This document shows, in pieces, positions 1-8,622 of a DNA stretch of 35,198 nt. Source of the stretch: Verrucomicrobiota bacterium (GTDB lineage: Bacteria; Verrucomicrobiota; Verrucomicrobiia; Chthoniobacterales; JAFAMB01). The translations under genes and the position numbers were made by a program. The notes beneath the pieces were generated by a model. That model was given only the letters and a program-made list of their open reading frames with translations. It was not told the origin of the DNA and did no database searches. Where the stretch lies: positions 1-35,198 of the forward strand of contig JAFAMB010000019.1 in NCBI GenBank assembly GCA_019233825.1, read 5' to 3'. Each line of letters begins with the position of its first letter. Position 1 is the stretch's first letter.

Positions 1-29
1 CAGTCGCTCTACCGCTAAGCTAACCGTGC
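1..29 (-). tRNA. Partial tRNA (5' half only, runs off the left edge); isoacceptor unknown because the anticodon lies outside the window
   Basis: Reverse complement of 1-29 reads GCACGGT-TA-GCTT-AGCGGTA-GAGC-G-ACTG: 7-nt acceptor strand, TA, D-stem GCTT/GAGC and D-loop AGCGGTA typical of tRNA. Confidence 0.8.
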
Positions 30-229
30 TCAAACCGACTTACCGGCCGAAGCTACCCTTATTAGATCGAATTCACTTACTGGTCAAACAGGTGTTACAT
101 CACATCAAGACCATTTCCGAAGCTCACTCCATCAAGGGCCCATAAACAAGCGATGTTTTCGGTCGCAAATTATTGCGACAGCTCAAAAACATCCGAGCTG
201 GCTCACATATGGAGGCAGACACAAGTGGA

Positions 230-1259
230 TCAGTGCGGTTTGCGGGGCGTCGGCGCAGCAGTAGCAGAAGAAGAACGATCAGCCGACGACCGGTTAGCCG
301 CTCGCGGCGAGCCGACGCAGCCGGCCCACCAGGCCGTGACCAGCGGCACGACGATGGCAGTGACGACGACACTCGCGGCGACCAGCACGGTCGCGGTCTT
401 AGCGGCTTCGCTGTAAGCCGGATTCGCGGCAGCAACGATGGCGGGCACCGCGGCGGCATTACCCGCCGTGGAGGCAGCAGCCAGGCCGGCGATACCGTTC
501 CCGCCAGTGAGCCGGTCGGCCAGAAAGAGAACCGTGCCGGTGACAGCGACCACGGCCAAGCCGAGCGCGATGCCGAGCAGCCCAGCCTCGACGACTTTGT
601 GCAAATCGAGCGTACCGCCCAATGCGAAAGCGAAAAAGGGGGATCAATGGCGGGGCGGCTTTTCCGAAGAACGCGCGGCAATCCGGGTCAAGGTTGCCGA
701 TGACGACACCGGCGAGCAGCGGCAACACAGCGCCTAGCAAGGTCTGCCAAGGGAAAGCCGACAGGCCAGCAACGCCAAGGGTAACCATCGTCAAAAAGGG
801 GCCGCTCTCGATGGTCATCACCGAGTAGGCACCCACATCGCGCGGTTGACCATATTTACCCATCAACGCCATGTACAAACCGCCGTTGGTGTCATTCATC
901 GCGGCAACGATGGCGAGCGTAGACAGACCCGAAAAAAGACCTGCTCCGATCGGCTTCTCGCCGAGCAACCGGCCGAGGATGATTCCAGCGAGGATGCTGC
1001 AAAGAATCTTGCTGATGAGCAACGCGCCTCCTTTTTTCAGAATGTAAGGCGTTGCGTTCAACTCGATGGTCGTACCCATGCACACGTAAAAGACCGCGAG
1101 GATGGTCAACGCTCCGCTGAAGAGCGCCTCAGTGAAGGACCCGAAGAACTTAGAGGTACCGGGCGCGAAGGTGGCGATGGTTGCGCCGATGAGCAACGGG
1201 ACCACCATCAATCCGCCAGGGACACGCTCGATCGAACGCATTATAGGGATCTGTTTCAT
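230..1259 (-). pseudogene. kdgT: 2-keto-3-deoxygluconate permease (KdgT family), split across two frames by an apparent 1-nt insertion
   Basis: ORF 459..1259 ([26 protein letters not shown]...) gives the N-terminal part; ORF 230..622 ([20 protein letters not shown]...[20 protein letters not shown]) gives the C-terminal part. The frame switch falls at an A5G5 homopolymer at 633-642. Confidence 0.75.
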
Positions 1260-1629
1260 GGCAACGGCAAATCAGTTCTACAAGCCCGCAGGTCCCAACA
1301 ACTGTCTTTCGGGAGAGATCCCAGCGGGCTTCCTGTTGAGCGTCATTGTGGGAACCCAGCGCTTTGCCGACATCGCCCCTTCGCTAGGCTAGGACATTGC
1401 TCCGCCAGTCCTGCCAGCCGGGCCAATTTCAGAAAATTATGCTCTCGAGCGGCGACGACTTCAACACCGTGTTTCACGCGCTGCAGACATTTCGATCTCG
1501 CCGAAATCAACGTTGGTTCGGAGGTTTATCCGAATCCGCCGCTCGGGATCAGGGAGGCCGTGGGAGCCATGGCCGAAAAATAGGGGTATGACGCTGTCGA
1601 TCTCTCGGAGGATGCTGTGAGAATCTCGC

Positions 1630-1661
1630 GCTGGTCAAACGTTGAGCTGGTCAAACGTTGA
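1630..1661. repeat. Perfect tandem duplication of a 16-bp unit (gctggtcaaacgttga x2)
   Basis: Direct reading: 1630-1645 and 1646-1661 are identical. Confidence 0.9.
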
Positions 1662-1781
1662 GGAAGCCGTTATTTCTGCACAAAATTAACCAGAGCGTCG
1701 AAATTTGCTCATTTCAAGCTTACTTGATCACTCCGACCAACACGTCACAGCCACGTGGCGAAAAAGTTTCGATTTACGAAG

Positions 1782-1797
1782 TGGCACAACCGATGCT
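1782..1797 (+). promoter_or_regulatory. Candidate sigma-54 (-24/-12) promoter for amt-PII
   Basis: TGGCAC-N5-ATGCT (tggcacaaccgatgct), one mismatch from TGGCAC-N5-TTGCW, with correct GG-to-GC spacing, about 120 bp upstream of the amt start. Confidence 0.7.
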
Positions 1798-1918
1798 AAC
1801 AACCCCTGTGAACCCCTAATGAGACCTTTCCGATGGTTACCAAGGTTTTTCGACAGAATCAGAGCCTGCGCCATCGGGGCCATTGCCAATAACCACAGAT
1901 CGGATCACGCCTCAGACT

Positions 1919-3445
1919 ATGCTGAATTGTTTCAGAAATACGCGATTCCCTACCGTCCTAGGAGCTGTCGCCATCCTCTTGTGTGGGAGCCCGGCGGCTT
2001 TACCAGCCCAAGATACAAGTAATTCCCCCACTCCGGCTTCAATCGCCTCCCCGGCTCCGAGTTCAGCCGTGACCCCCGTTCCGGTGGTCGGCGCGTCTCC
2101 CACCCCATCCACCACTCAGGGCGCGTCGCTTGAAGATCGCGTGGCGAGCCTGGAAGCATACATTAACAACACAGACGGGACCAAGACGCTTCCGGGAGTT
2201 CCCGGTCCCGGCCATAACGCCTGGATGATGACCTCTTCGGCGCTGGTGCTTTTCATGACCTTGCCAGGCCTGGCGCTGTTCTATGGGGGATTGGTCCGAA
2301 GAAAGAATGCCCTGTCGGTTCTCGCTCAGTGTTTTGGAATCGCCGGTTTAGTCACCCTGCTCTGGTGGGCGTTTGGCTACAGCCTGGTCTTCGGCAAAAG
2401 CTTCAATAACCCGTTTTACGGCGGTTCAGAATTTTTTTTCCTTTCGGGCGTTACTTCGGCCCCGAATACGGACTATGCCTTCTGGGTATCACAGAATGTG
2501 TACGCCATGTTCCAGCTGATGTTCGCGATTATTACGCCCGCGTTGATCGTCGGCGCGATCGCCGAACGCATGAAGTACATGTCCGTACTACTCTTCATCA
2601 CTATCTGGATGTTCCTGGTCTACTTCCCACAGGCACACATGGTCTGGGGAATCACCGGTCTGATGAACGGCATCTGGAACACGAACTCGCAGATCAAAGC
2701 GATCGACTTTGCGGGCGGGACAGTCGTCCATATGACTTCGGGTTGGAGCGCACTCATTCTCTGCCTCATTCTAGGCCCGCGTCTTGGCTTCAAAAAAGAG
2801 CCGATGCCGCCACACAGCATGGTGTTGTGTATGGTCGGTACGAGCATGCTCTGGGTCGGCTGGTACGGATTTAATGCAGGTAGCGCGGTTGCAGCCGACA
2901 CGATTGCTGCCAACGCATTTACGACCACAACTTTATGCACCGCAATCGCAGCTTTCACCTGGGCAATGATGGAGAAAATCCTGCGCGGTAAGGCGAGCGT
3001 ACTTGGTTTTTGCAGTGGAGCCGTTGCCGGACTGGTCGTCATAACGCCGGCCTGCGGTTTCGTGAATCCCACCGGTGCCGTGATCTGCGGCGTGCTGGCG
3101 GGCGTGATTCCTTTTCTCGCGGTCTCGGTCTTAAAGCCGGCTCTCGGTTATGACGATGCGCTTGACACCTTCGGAGTGCATGCGGTCGGCGGGACGCTGG
3201 GTGCGATTCTGACCGGAATATTTGCCACCAAAGAGGTTAACGCGAACTTGAAGGACGAGCTGCTCGCGTCGCTTTTTGTGTCGCAGTTGAAAGCGGTGTT
3301 GGTGACATTAGTGCTAGCTACGGTGGCGACCGCAGTGATCGCGTTCGTGGTAAAGCTTGTGATTGGCTTGCGCCCGACACCGGAGACCGAAACCGCAGGC
3401 CTGGATATTTCCGAACACGGCGAGGAGGCTTATATTTCGCTATGA
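1919..3445 (+). CDS. amt: Ammonium transporter, Amt/MEP family
   Basis: Long ORF with signal peptide, then Amt hallmarks: MTLPGLALFYGGLVRRKN, FAGGTVVHMTSGWSALI, DDALDTFGVHAVGGTLGAILTGIFA. Start chosen at the in-frame ATG preceding a signal peptide (MLNCFRNTRFPTVLGAVAILLCG); 1883 is an upstream alternative. Confidence 0.95.
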   Translation: MLNCFRNTRFPTVLGAVAILLCGSPAALPAQDTSNSPTPASIASPAPSSAVTPVPVVGASPTPSTTQGASLEDRVASLEAYINNTDGTKTLPGVPGPGHNAWMMTSSALVLFMTLPGLALFYGGLVRRKNALSVLAQCFGIAGLVTLLWWAFGYSLVFGKSFNNPFYGGSEFFFLSGVTSAPNTDYAFWVSQNVYAMFQLMFAIITPALIVGAIAERMKYMSVLLFITIWMFLVYFPQAHMVWGITGLMNGIWNTNSQIKAIDFAGGTVVHMTSGWSALILCLILGPRLGFKKEPMPPHSMVLCMVGTSMLWVGWYGFNAGSAVAADTIAANAFTTTTLCTAIAAFTWAMMEKILRGKASVLGFCSGAVAGLVVITPACGFVNPTGAVICGVLAGVIPFLAVSVLKPALGYDDALDTFGVHAVGGTLGAILTGIFATKEVNANLKDELLASLFVSQLKAVLVTLVLATVATAVIAFVVKLVIGLRPTPETETAGLDISEHGEEAYISL

Positions 3446-3483
3446 CACAACGAGCAGACCTGACATTAAATTCCAAATCGTAA

Positions 3484-3873
<390 letters not shown>

Positions 3874-3920
3874 CCCGCATCTAGCCCGCAACAATCACGC
3901 GCTGGGAAGACGCCGGAGAA

Positions 3921-4021
3921 CGCCGGGAACGCCGAAAACGCCCGAGAAGGCCGAGAAGAGCACCGCTGCCAGCGATTTTTCAGTTCCCGGCGTTCGCGCC
4001 CGTTTTTCGGCGTTCCCGGCG
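3921..4021. repeat. Inverted repeat, perfect 18-bp arms (cgccgggaacgccgaaaa / ttttcggcgttcccggcg)
   Basis: Arms at 3921-3938 and 4004-4021; the arm sequence aacgccgggaacgc recurs at 27761-27774. Confidence 0.8.
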
Positions 4022-4141
4022 TTTGAACTGCGGCGGGATGGTGCGCTGGGCCTGTTTCAAAACTATCACAGCCTGCCTCGCTCAAAATCTCAAAGAATTT
4101 GCGAGCAATGCAGGTCAGCTTCTGTGGTAGGTTCGCCGCAG

Positions 4142-5245
4142 ATGATCGCGATTGAGCACACCGACATCGTCAACTCGAAGATCCTCGCTGTGTCGGAGGA
4201 TCAGATCAAGGGATTCGTTCGTGAACCGTTTGGGGAGATTGCCAGGTTATCCGGCGTCGAGGAAACGGTGGTCTTGGAGCGGATCAAGGCCATGTTGACC
4301 GCCGGGACGATCAGGCGGGTTCGCCAAACGCTCCTGGCAACGAATCTGGCGGACGGAGCTCTGGTCGCCTGGAAAGTACCAAACGATAAGCTCGAGGAAG
4401 CATTCGACTTCATGTTCCGACAAGATCCTTTTTCAGGCCACGTCGTTGTTCGATCGACGGACTCGGAAACCGCCGGCAGCGAATACAGGTTGTGGACTAC
4501 CATCAAGGTTCCGCAGGGCTTCGGGCTCGAACAGCATACGAATATTCTTTTGAAGAAAGTCGGTGGAGAGAAGGTAAAAATCATGCCGGCGAAGGGGATC
4601 TTCGCATTGGGCGTCGGGCATGTAAGGCGTAAGACGATTGAACCGGGCTCGCGGGCTGACCGGCCTGCGAGAATGATTCGAACTGAGTTGGTGAAGCTCA
4701 ACGATCTGCAATGGAGGGTTCTCTCCGCCCTGAAGCGGGAGTTTACGATCGAGGAGATTTCACCGAATCCATGGAGCCGCCGCGCTTTAGAAGCGGATTT
4801 GCCTTTAGAGCGGTTCTTCTCGGTCGCCGAGGATCTCGACAATCGAAAAATCATCGGGAGGTTTTCAACATTTCTGGAGCACGTGAAACCGTCAGCCGGA
4901 GGTATCCGAGTCACCCGGTTTAATGCTCTGTTTCATTGGGCGGTGCCTGGTGGCATGGAAATGCAGGCAGGATCTGAGGTGGGCCGGCACGAGATCCTGA
5001 CCCACTGCTACTGGCGAGAGGCCGGACCAGAATTCGGCAATGTGAATATCATGGCGGTCGCACACGGAACCGAAAAGCAGCGCCTGCTCAAGCACAAAGC
5101 CGCGATCGACGCTCACTTGGCCGCGTGCGGGATACCGGTATCCTACACCAACGTTTTCTGGGGTGGCCGGTCCGAGATTAAACCATCGGAGATTTCGCCG
5201 ATCGCCTACCGCGAATGGCTTCAATCACAGCAGCGACTGGCGTGA
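4142..5245 (+). CDS. Two-domain AsnC/Lrp-like protein resembling a fused siroheme decarboxylase (AhbA/AhbB, NirD/L-type) or related regulator
   Basis: 367 aa. Two winged-helix plus ligand-domain halves: GEIARLSGVEETVVLERIKAMLTAGTIRRVRQ...LVAWKVPNDKLEEAF and AVAEDLDNRKIIGRFSTFLEH-like...FNALFHWAVP...ILTHCYWREAGPEFGNVNIMAVAHG. The provided ORF extends upstream to 3857 through a repeat; ATG at 4142 is more plausible. Confidence 0.65.
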   Translation: MIAIEHTDIVNSKILAVSEDQIKGFVREPFGEIARLSGVEETVVLERIKAMLTAGTIRRVRQTLLATNLADGALVAWKVPNDKLEEAFDFMFRQDPFSGHVVVRSTDSETAGSEYRLWTTIKVPQGFGLEQHTNILLKKVGGEKVKIMPAKGIFALGVGHVRRKTIEPGSRADRPARMIRTELVKLNDLQWRVLSALKREFTIEEISPNPWSRRALEADLPLERFFSVAEDLDNRKIIGRFSTFLEHVKPSAGGIRVTRFNALFHWAVPGGMEMQAGSEVGRHEILTHCYWREAGPEFGNVNIMAVAHGTEKQRLLKHKAAIDAHLAACGIPVSYTNVFWGGRSEIKPSEISPIAYREWLQSQQRLA

Positions 5246-5279
5246 TCAATGTTCATGCGTAACAATCGGTACCGCGGAC

Positions 5280-5720
5280 GTGATCTGGAAGATTTTGGCG
5301 GTAGGCAAACCTAGACTCCGCTTTGCTGCGGCAGGCATTGACCAATACATCGACCGCATTCTCCATTATGCCCGTGTAGAAAAGCGTTTTATCCGTGCCT
5401 CAACAACCGAGCGAGAGGCCGCGGAACTATTGGAGGCGAGCAAGAACTCGTGGAGGACTGTCTTAGATGAACGGGGCCTGCAATTGGCGAGTCGTCAGTT
5501 CGCCAAACTGATTGAGCGCTGGGAATCTCAAGGAATTCGCCGTATCAGCCTGATCGCCGGCGGAGCTGATGGTCACCACGAAACGGTCCGAAAAAATGCC
5601 GATTTCGTTCTTTCCCTGGGCCGGATGACCCTGCAGCACGAACTCGCCCTGCTGGTGGCCCTGGAACAGGTTTACCGAGCCTACACGATCCTGAGCGGAT
5701 CGCCCTATCATCGGGATTAA
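5280..5720 (+). CDS. rlmH: 23S rRNA (pseudouridine1915-N3)-methyltransferase RlmH (SPOUT)
   Basis: GTG start giving MIWKILAVGKPRL; C-terminal ISLIAGGADG...LSLGRMTLQHELALLVALEQVYRAYTILSGSPYHRD. Confidence 0.88.
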   Translation: MIWKILAVGKPRLRFAAAGIDQYIDRILHYARVEKRFIRASTTEREAAELLEASKNSWRTVLDERGLQLASRQFAKLIERWESQGIRRISLIAGGADGHHETVRKNADFVLSLGRMTLQHELALLVALEQVYRAYTILSGSPYHRD

Positions 5721-5757
5721 ACCAAATTCCCATCTATGCCCTGATGACAGCGCGTTC

Positions 5758-5785
5758 CGCGGCTAGGACGGAGCCTCGCCCTACC
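5758..5785. repeat. Intergenic repeat-like motif cgcggctaggacggagcctcgccctacc
   Basis: Ends in gccctacc like the other palindromic intergenic repeats in this window (e.g. 11334-11354, 32411-32432). Single copy of this variant here. Confidence 0.4.
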
Positions 5786-5840
5786 TTGTGAAGGCGATGC
5801 AGCCGAGGTAGCTTGGTTGATCCCCCCGGAAAACCTGCTC

Positions 5841-8519
5841 ATGCGAAAACCTATCGCTTTACTTCTGATCGGCTTTGCTGCAACCGCCTCTCATGCCGAG
5901 AACAAATTCAACTTTTTAACCACCCCGGGCAAACTCCCCAAGGATATCGTCCCGAGGAGTTACCTGATCCGTCTGGAGCCCAACCTAGAGACTTTGGTTA
6001 CAGATGGCTTCGAATCGATCGAGATCGAAGTATTGAAACCGACCCAGCATATTGTGCTGAACGCACTGGCTACAGAAATCGCAGCGGCAAATATCGAGAT
6101 CGGCGACCGCAAAGAGGAACTGACCCCACAATTCGATCCGAATCAACAAACCGTATCGTTTGAATTGCGTGAGATCTTGGACCCGGGCCTTTACACGCTA
6201 TGGTTGAAGTTTCAAAGCAGAATTGGCGAGCAGCCACACGGACTATGCCTTTACCATTACGATTCCCAGGGCGGGCTGGAACAGCTGCTGGCAACCAATC
6301 TGGAACCGGTCGATGCAAGACGTGTTTTCCCCTGTTGGGATGAACCGGCATTCAAGGCCATTTTTCAATTGAGTGTAAAGACCGGGATAGAAAATACCGT
6401 GGTTTCAAATACGCCGGTCTCCGGGGAGATGCCGTTTGGCGTGGATGAGAAGATCGTGGTGTTTGAAAGGACGCCACCAATGGCGAGTTACCTGGTGCTG
6501 GTGGCCTGCGGAAAATTCGAATGGCTCGAAGACGAAGTTGCCGGCGTCAAGCTTCGATTCATGACGACCGGCGGCAAGAAGCAATATGCGCGTTACGCCC
6601 TCGAGGTCACGAAGAAACTCCTCACATACTACACCGATTATTTCGCAGTTCGGTACCCGCTGCCAAAGCTTGACCAGATTGCGTTACCTTCCGGGTTCAC
6701 TAGCGACACCGGAAACTGGGGCGGGATTACCTATAGCGAAGATGCCGTGCTATTTGATGCGGAAAACAGCTCGGAATTCTCCAAACAAAAAATCTTCCTG
6801 TTGATCGCGAAGGAAATCGCGCATCAGTGGTTCGGCGACCTGGTGACAATGGCATGGTGGGATGACCTCTGGCTCAGTGAAGGTTTCGCGTCCTGGATGA
6901 AGGTCAAAGCCACTGATCAGTTCAATCCGGAGTGGAAGGTCTGGTTGCATGCGGCGGATCAGAAGGAACGGACAATGGCCTTCGACGCCCGGAAAATAAC
7001 GCATCCAATCCGGCAACCAGTCGCAGATGAGGACCAGGTCAGGGGCGCGTTCGATGTGATCACGAGTCAGAAGGCTGCCTTTTTCCTGCGCATGCTCGAG
7101 AATTTTCTTGGCGAACAGCCTTTTCGACAGGGCATCCGAGCCTACCTGGCCGCGCACCAACGCTCAAACGCCACCACCGAAGATTTCTGGGAATCGCTCG
7201 AATCGGGAACGGGGAAGCCGACAAAGCAGATTGCCTCTGCATGGACGGAACAACCTGGTTTTCCATTGATCAAAGTCACCACACAATGTGTAGGAACGAA
7301 GCGGGTCATTAGTCTTGAACAAGTCCCCTTCATGTTTGCGGGTCAGGATAGTAAGCCGACCCAATGGACCGTTCCGATAGGGATCCGGTCTACTCCTGAT
7401 CCAAAGGATGTCAAGTATGCCCTTTTGTCGAAGTTATCTAATAACTTCGACTATCCTGGTTGTGACGGCGCCCTACAGGCCAATGCCGGGAATATCGGAT
7501 TTTTCCGAGTGCTGTATGAACCGGCTCTTTTTAGCGATCTAAGGAAAAACGTCGAAAGGCTCCCGGAGAGCGACCGCCTCAATCTGGTCACCGATACGTG
7601 GGCTCTGGTTGAAACCGGCAATGTACCGGCATCCTCTTACTTTGATCTGCTCGAAAATCTGGGGCGCGATGACAGTTTCGCGATCTGGCAAGGCGCGCTG
7701 GGCGGCCCCGAAACGGTGGGCGCTTTGAAGCTGACTGATCGTCTCGAGCAGGGCCAACCTGGCCGCGAGACCTACCAGAAATACATTTGCAGCCTCTTTT
7801 TTCCAAAATTGCAGGAAATCGGCTGGGACGAGAGATCCGGCGAAAATATCGAGACCCGTCGTTTCAGGGCGATGTTAATTGAAACGCTTGGTTTTTTTGG
7901 GGATCGAACTGTCATCGACGAGGCCTTCAAGCGCTTTGAAAAGTTCCGAGATAACCCGGCGTCGCCCGCTCTGAATCTATGCTCTCCCGTGGCTGCGATT
8001 GTGGGTCGCTACAGCTCACGAAGCGTCTACGACGAACTTTTGTCCATGGCAGATTCTTCGCGGACAGCTGAGCAAAAGCGCATTTACCTGCGCGCCCTGA
8101 GTGCCGCACTCGATCCCGATTTAGCCCGTCAGACTCTGGAGTACTTGATTTCCGATCGGGTAATGCCTGGGGATGCCTGCCGAGCCTTTGAGAATCTCGC
8201 GACCGAGGGGGAGCATCCGGAGCTCGTTTGGGAGTTCGTAACCACCCACTTTAAAGAGATGCAGCAACGATTCGGATTGGATCGTCTAAGTCGGTTGCTT
8301 TTGTCGATCGCGGGTGGGTTCACGGACGATTCGCGAGCTGACGAACTGATCGCCTTTGCGAAGGCTTATCTTACACCGTTGGCTATGCCGGAAGCTGAGG
8401 ACACGGCCAGCCTGATTCGGTTCAGGGCAAAGCTGAAGGCAAAGACACTGCAAGCGATCGATGAATGGATCAAAACGAGAGTTGATACAGCATCAAGTGA
8501 TACCATGCAAAATCGGTAA
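5841..8519 (+). CDS. M1-family (PepN/ERAP-like) aminopeptidase homologue with signal peptide; predicted catalytically inactive
   Basis: RVFPCWDEPAFKAIFQLSV, APMAS-like PPMASYLVLVACGKFE, IAHQWFGDLVTMAWWDDLWLSEGFASWM. GAMEN position reads SDTGN; HEXXH reads KEIAH. Signal peptide MRKPIALLLIGFAATASHA. Confidence 0.88.
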   Translation: MRKPIALLLIGFAATASHAENKFNFLTTPGKLPKDIVPRSYLIRLEPNLETLVTDGFESIEIEVLKPTQHIVLNALATEIAAANIEIGDRKEELTPQFDPNQQTVSFELREILDPGLYTLWLKFQSRIGEQPHGLCLYHYDSQGGLEQLLATNLEPVDARRVFPCWDEPAFKAIFQLSVKTGIENTVVSNTPVSGEMPFGVDEKIVVFERTPPMASYLVLVACGKFEWLEDEVAGVKLRFMTTGGKKQYARYALEVTKKLLTYYTDYFAVRYPLPKLDQIALPSGFTSDTGNWGGITYSEDAVLFDAENSSEFSKQKIFLLIAKEIAHQWFGDLVTMAWWDDLWLSEGFASWMKVKATDQFNPEWKVWLHAADQKERTMAFDARKITHPIRQPVADEDQVRGAFDVITSQKAAFFLRMLENFLGEQPFRQGIRAYLAAHQRSNATTEDFWESLESGTGKPTKQIASAWTEQPGFPLIKVTTQCVGTKRVISLEQVPFMFAGQDSKPTQWTVPIGIRSTPDPKDVKYALLSKLSNNFDYPGCDGALQANAGNIGFFRVLYEPALFSDLRKNVERLPESDRLNLVTDTWALVETGNVPASSYFDLLENLGRDDSFAIWQGALGGPETVGALKLTDRLEQGQPGRETYQKYICSLFFPKLQEIGWDERSGENIETRRFRAMLIETLGFFGDRTVIDEAFKRFEKFRDNPASPALNLCSPVAAIVGRYSSRSVYDELLSMADSSRTAEQKRIYLRALSAALDPDLARQTLEYLISDRVMPGDACRAFENLATEGEHPELVWEFVTTHFKEMQQRFGLDRLSRLLLSIAGGFTDDSRADELIAFAKAYLTPLAMPEAEDTASLIRFRAKLKAKTLQAIDEWIKTRVDTASSDTMQNR

Positions 8520-8552
8520 ACCCGCTATGGATCGCTGCGTCTTCAGCGCAAA

Positions 8553-8613
8553 GTAAGCCAAGCGTCCCCCCTTTGCCCGGTTCTCAAGAGGCAAAGCGGG
8601 ACGCTTCGCTTAC
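8553..8613. repeat. Hairpin between convergent genes (gtaagccaagcgtcccccctttgcc / ggcaaagcgggacgcttcgcttac)
   Basis: Near-perfect inverted repeat with a 12-nt loop; the right arm shares gcaaagcgggacgcttcgc with the tandem array at 13420-13511. May act as a bidirectional terminator. Confidence 0.75.
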
Positions 8614-8622
8614 GCCGCGGCT

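Noticed and set aside
124-703. Overlapping ORFs 124..681 (-), 153..416 (+), 173..703 (+)
   Set aside because: Arg/Ser/Pro-rich shadow frames over the kdgT-like coding region; the KdgT frame explains the sequence.
846-1583. ORF 846..1583 (+), 245 aa
   Set aside because: Antisense to kdgT over much of its length, no recognisable domain, biased composition.
1260-1700. Possible remnant gene between kdgT and amt
   Set aside because: Translated several frames by eye; none gave a convincing protein family, so left as intergenic.
1705-2022. ORF 1705..2022 (+)
   Set aside because: Spans the sigma-54 promoter candidate and overlaps the amt start out of frame.
4201-4914. ORF 4201..4914 (-), 237 aa
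   Set aside because: Antisense shadow of the AsnC/siroheme-decarboxylase-like gene.
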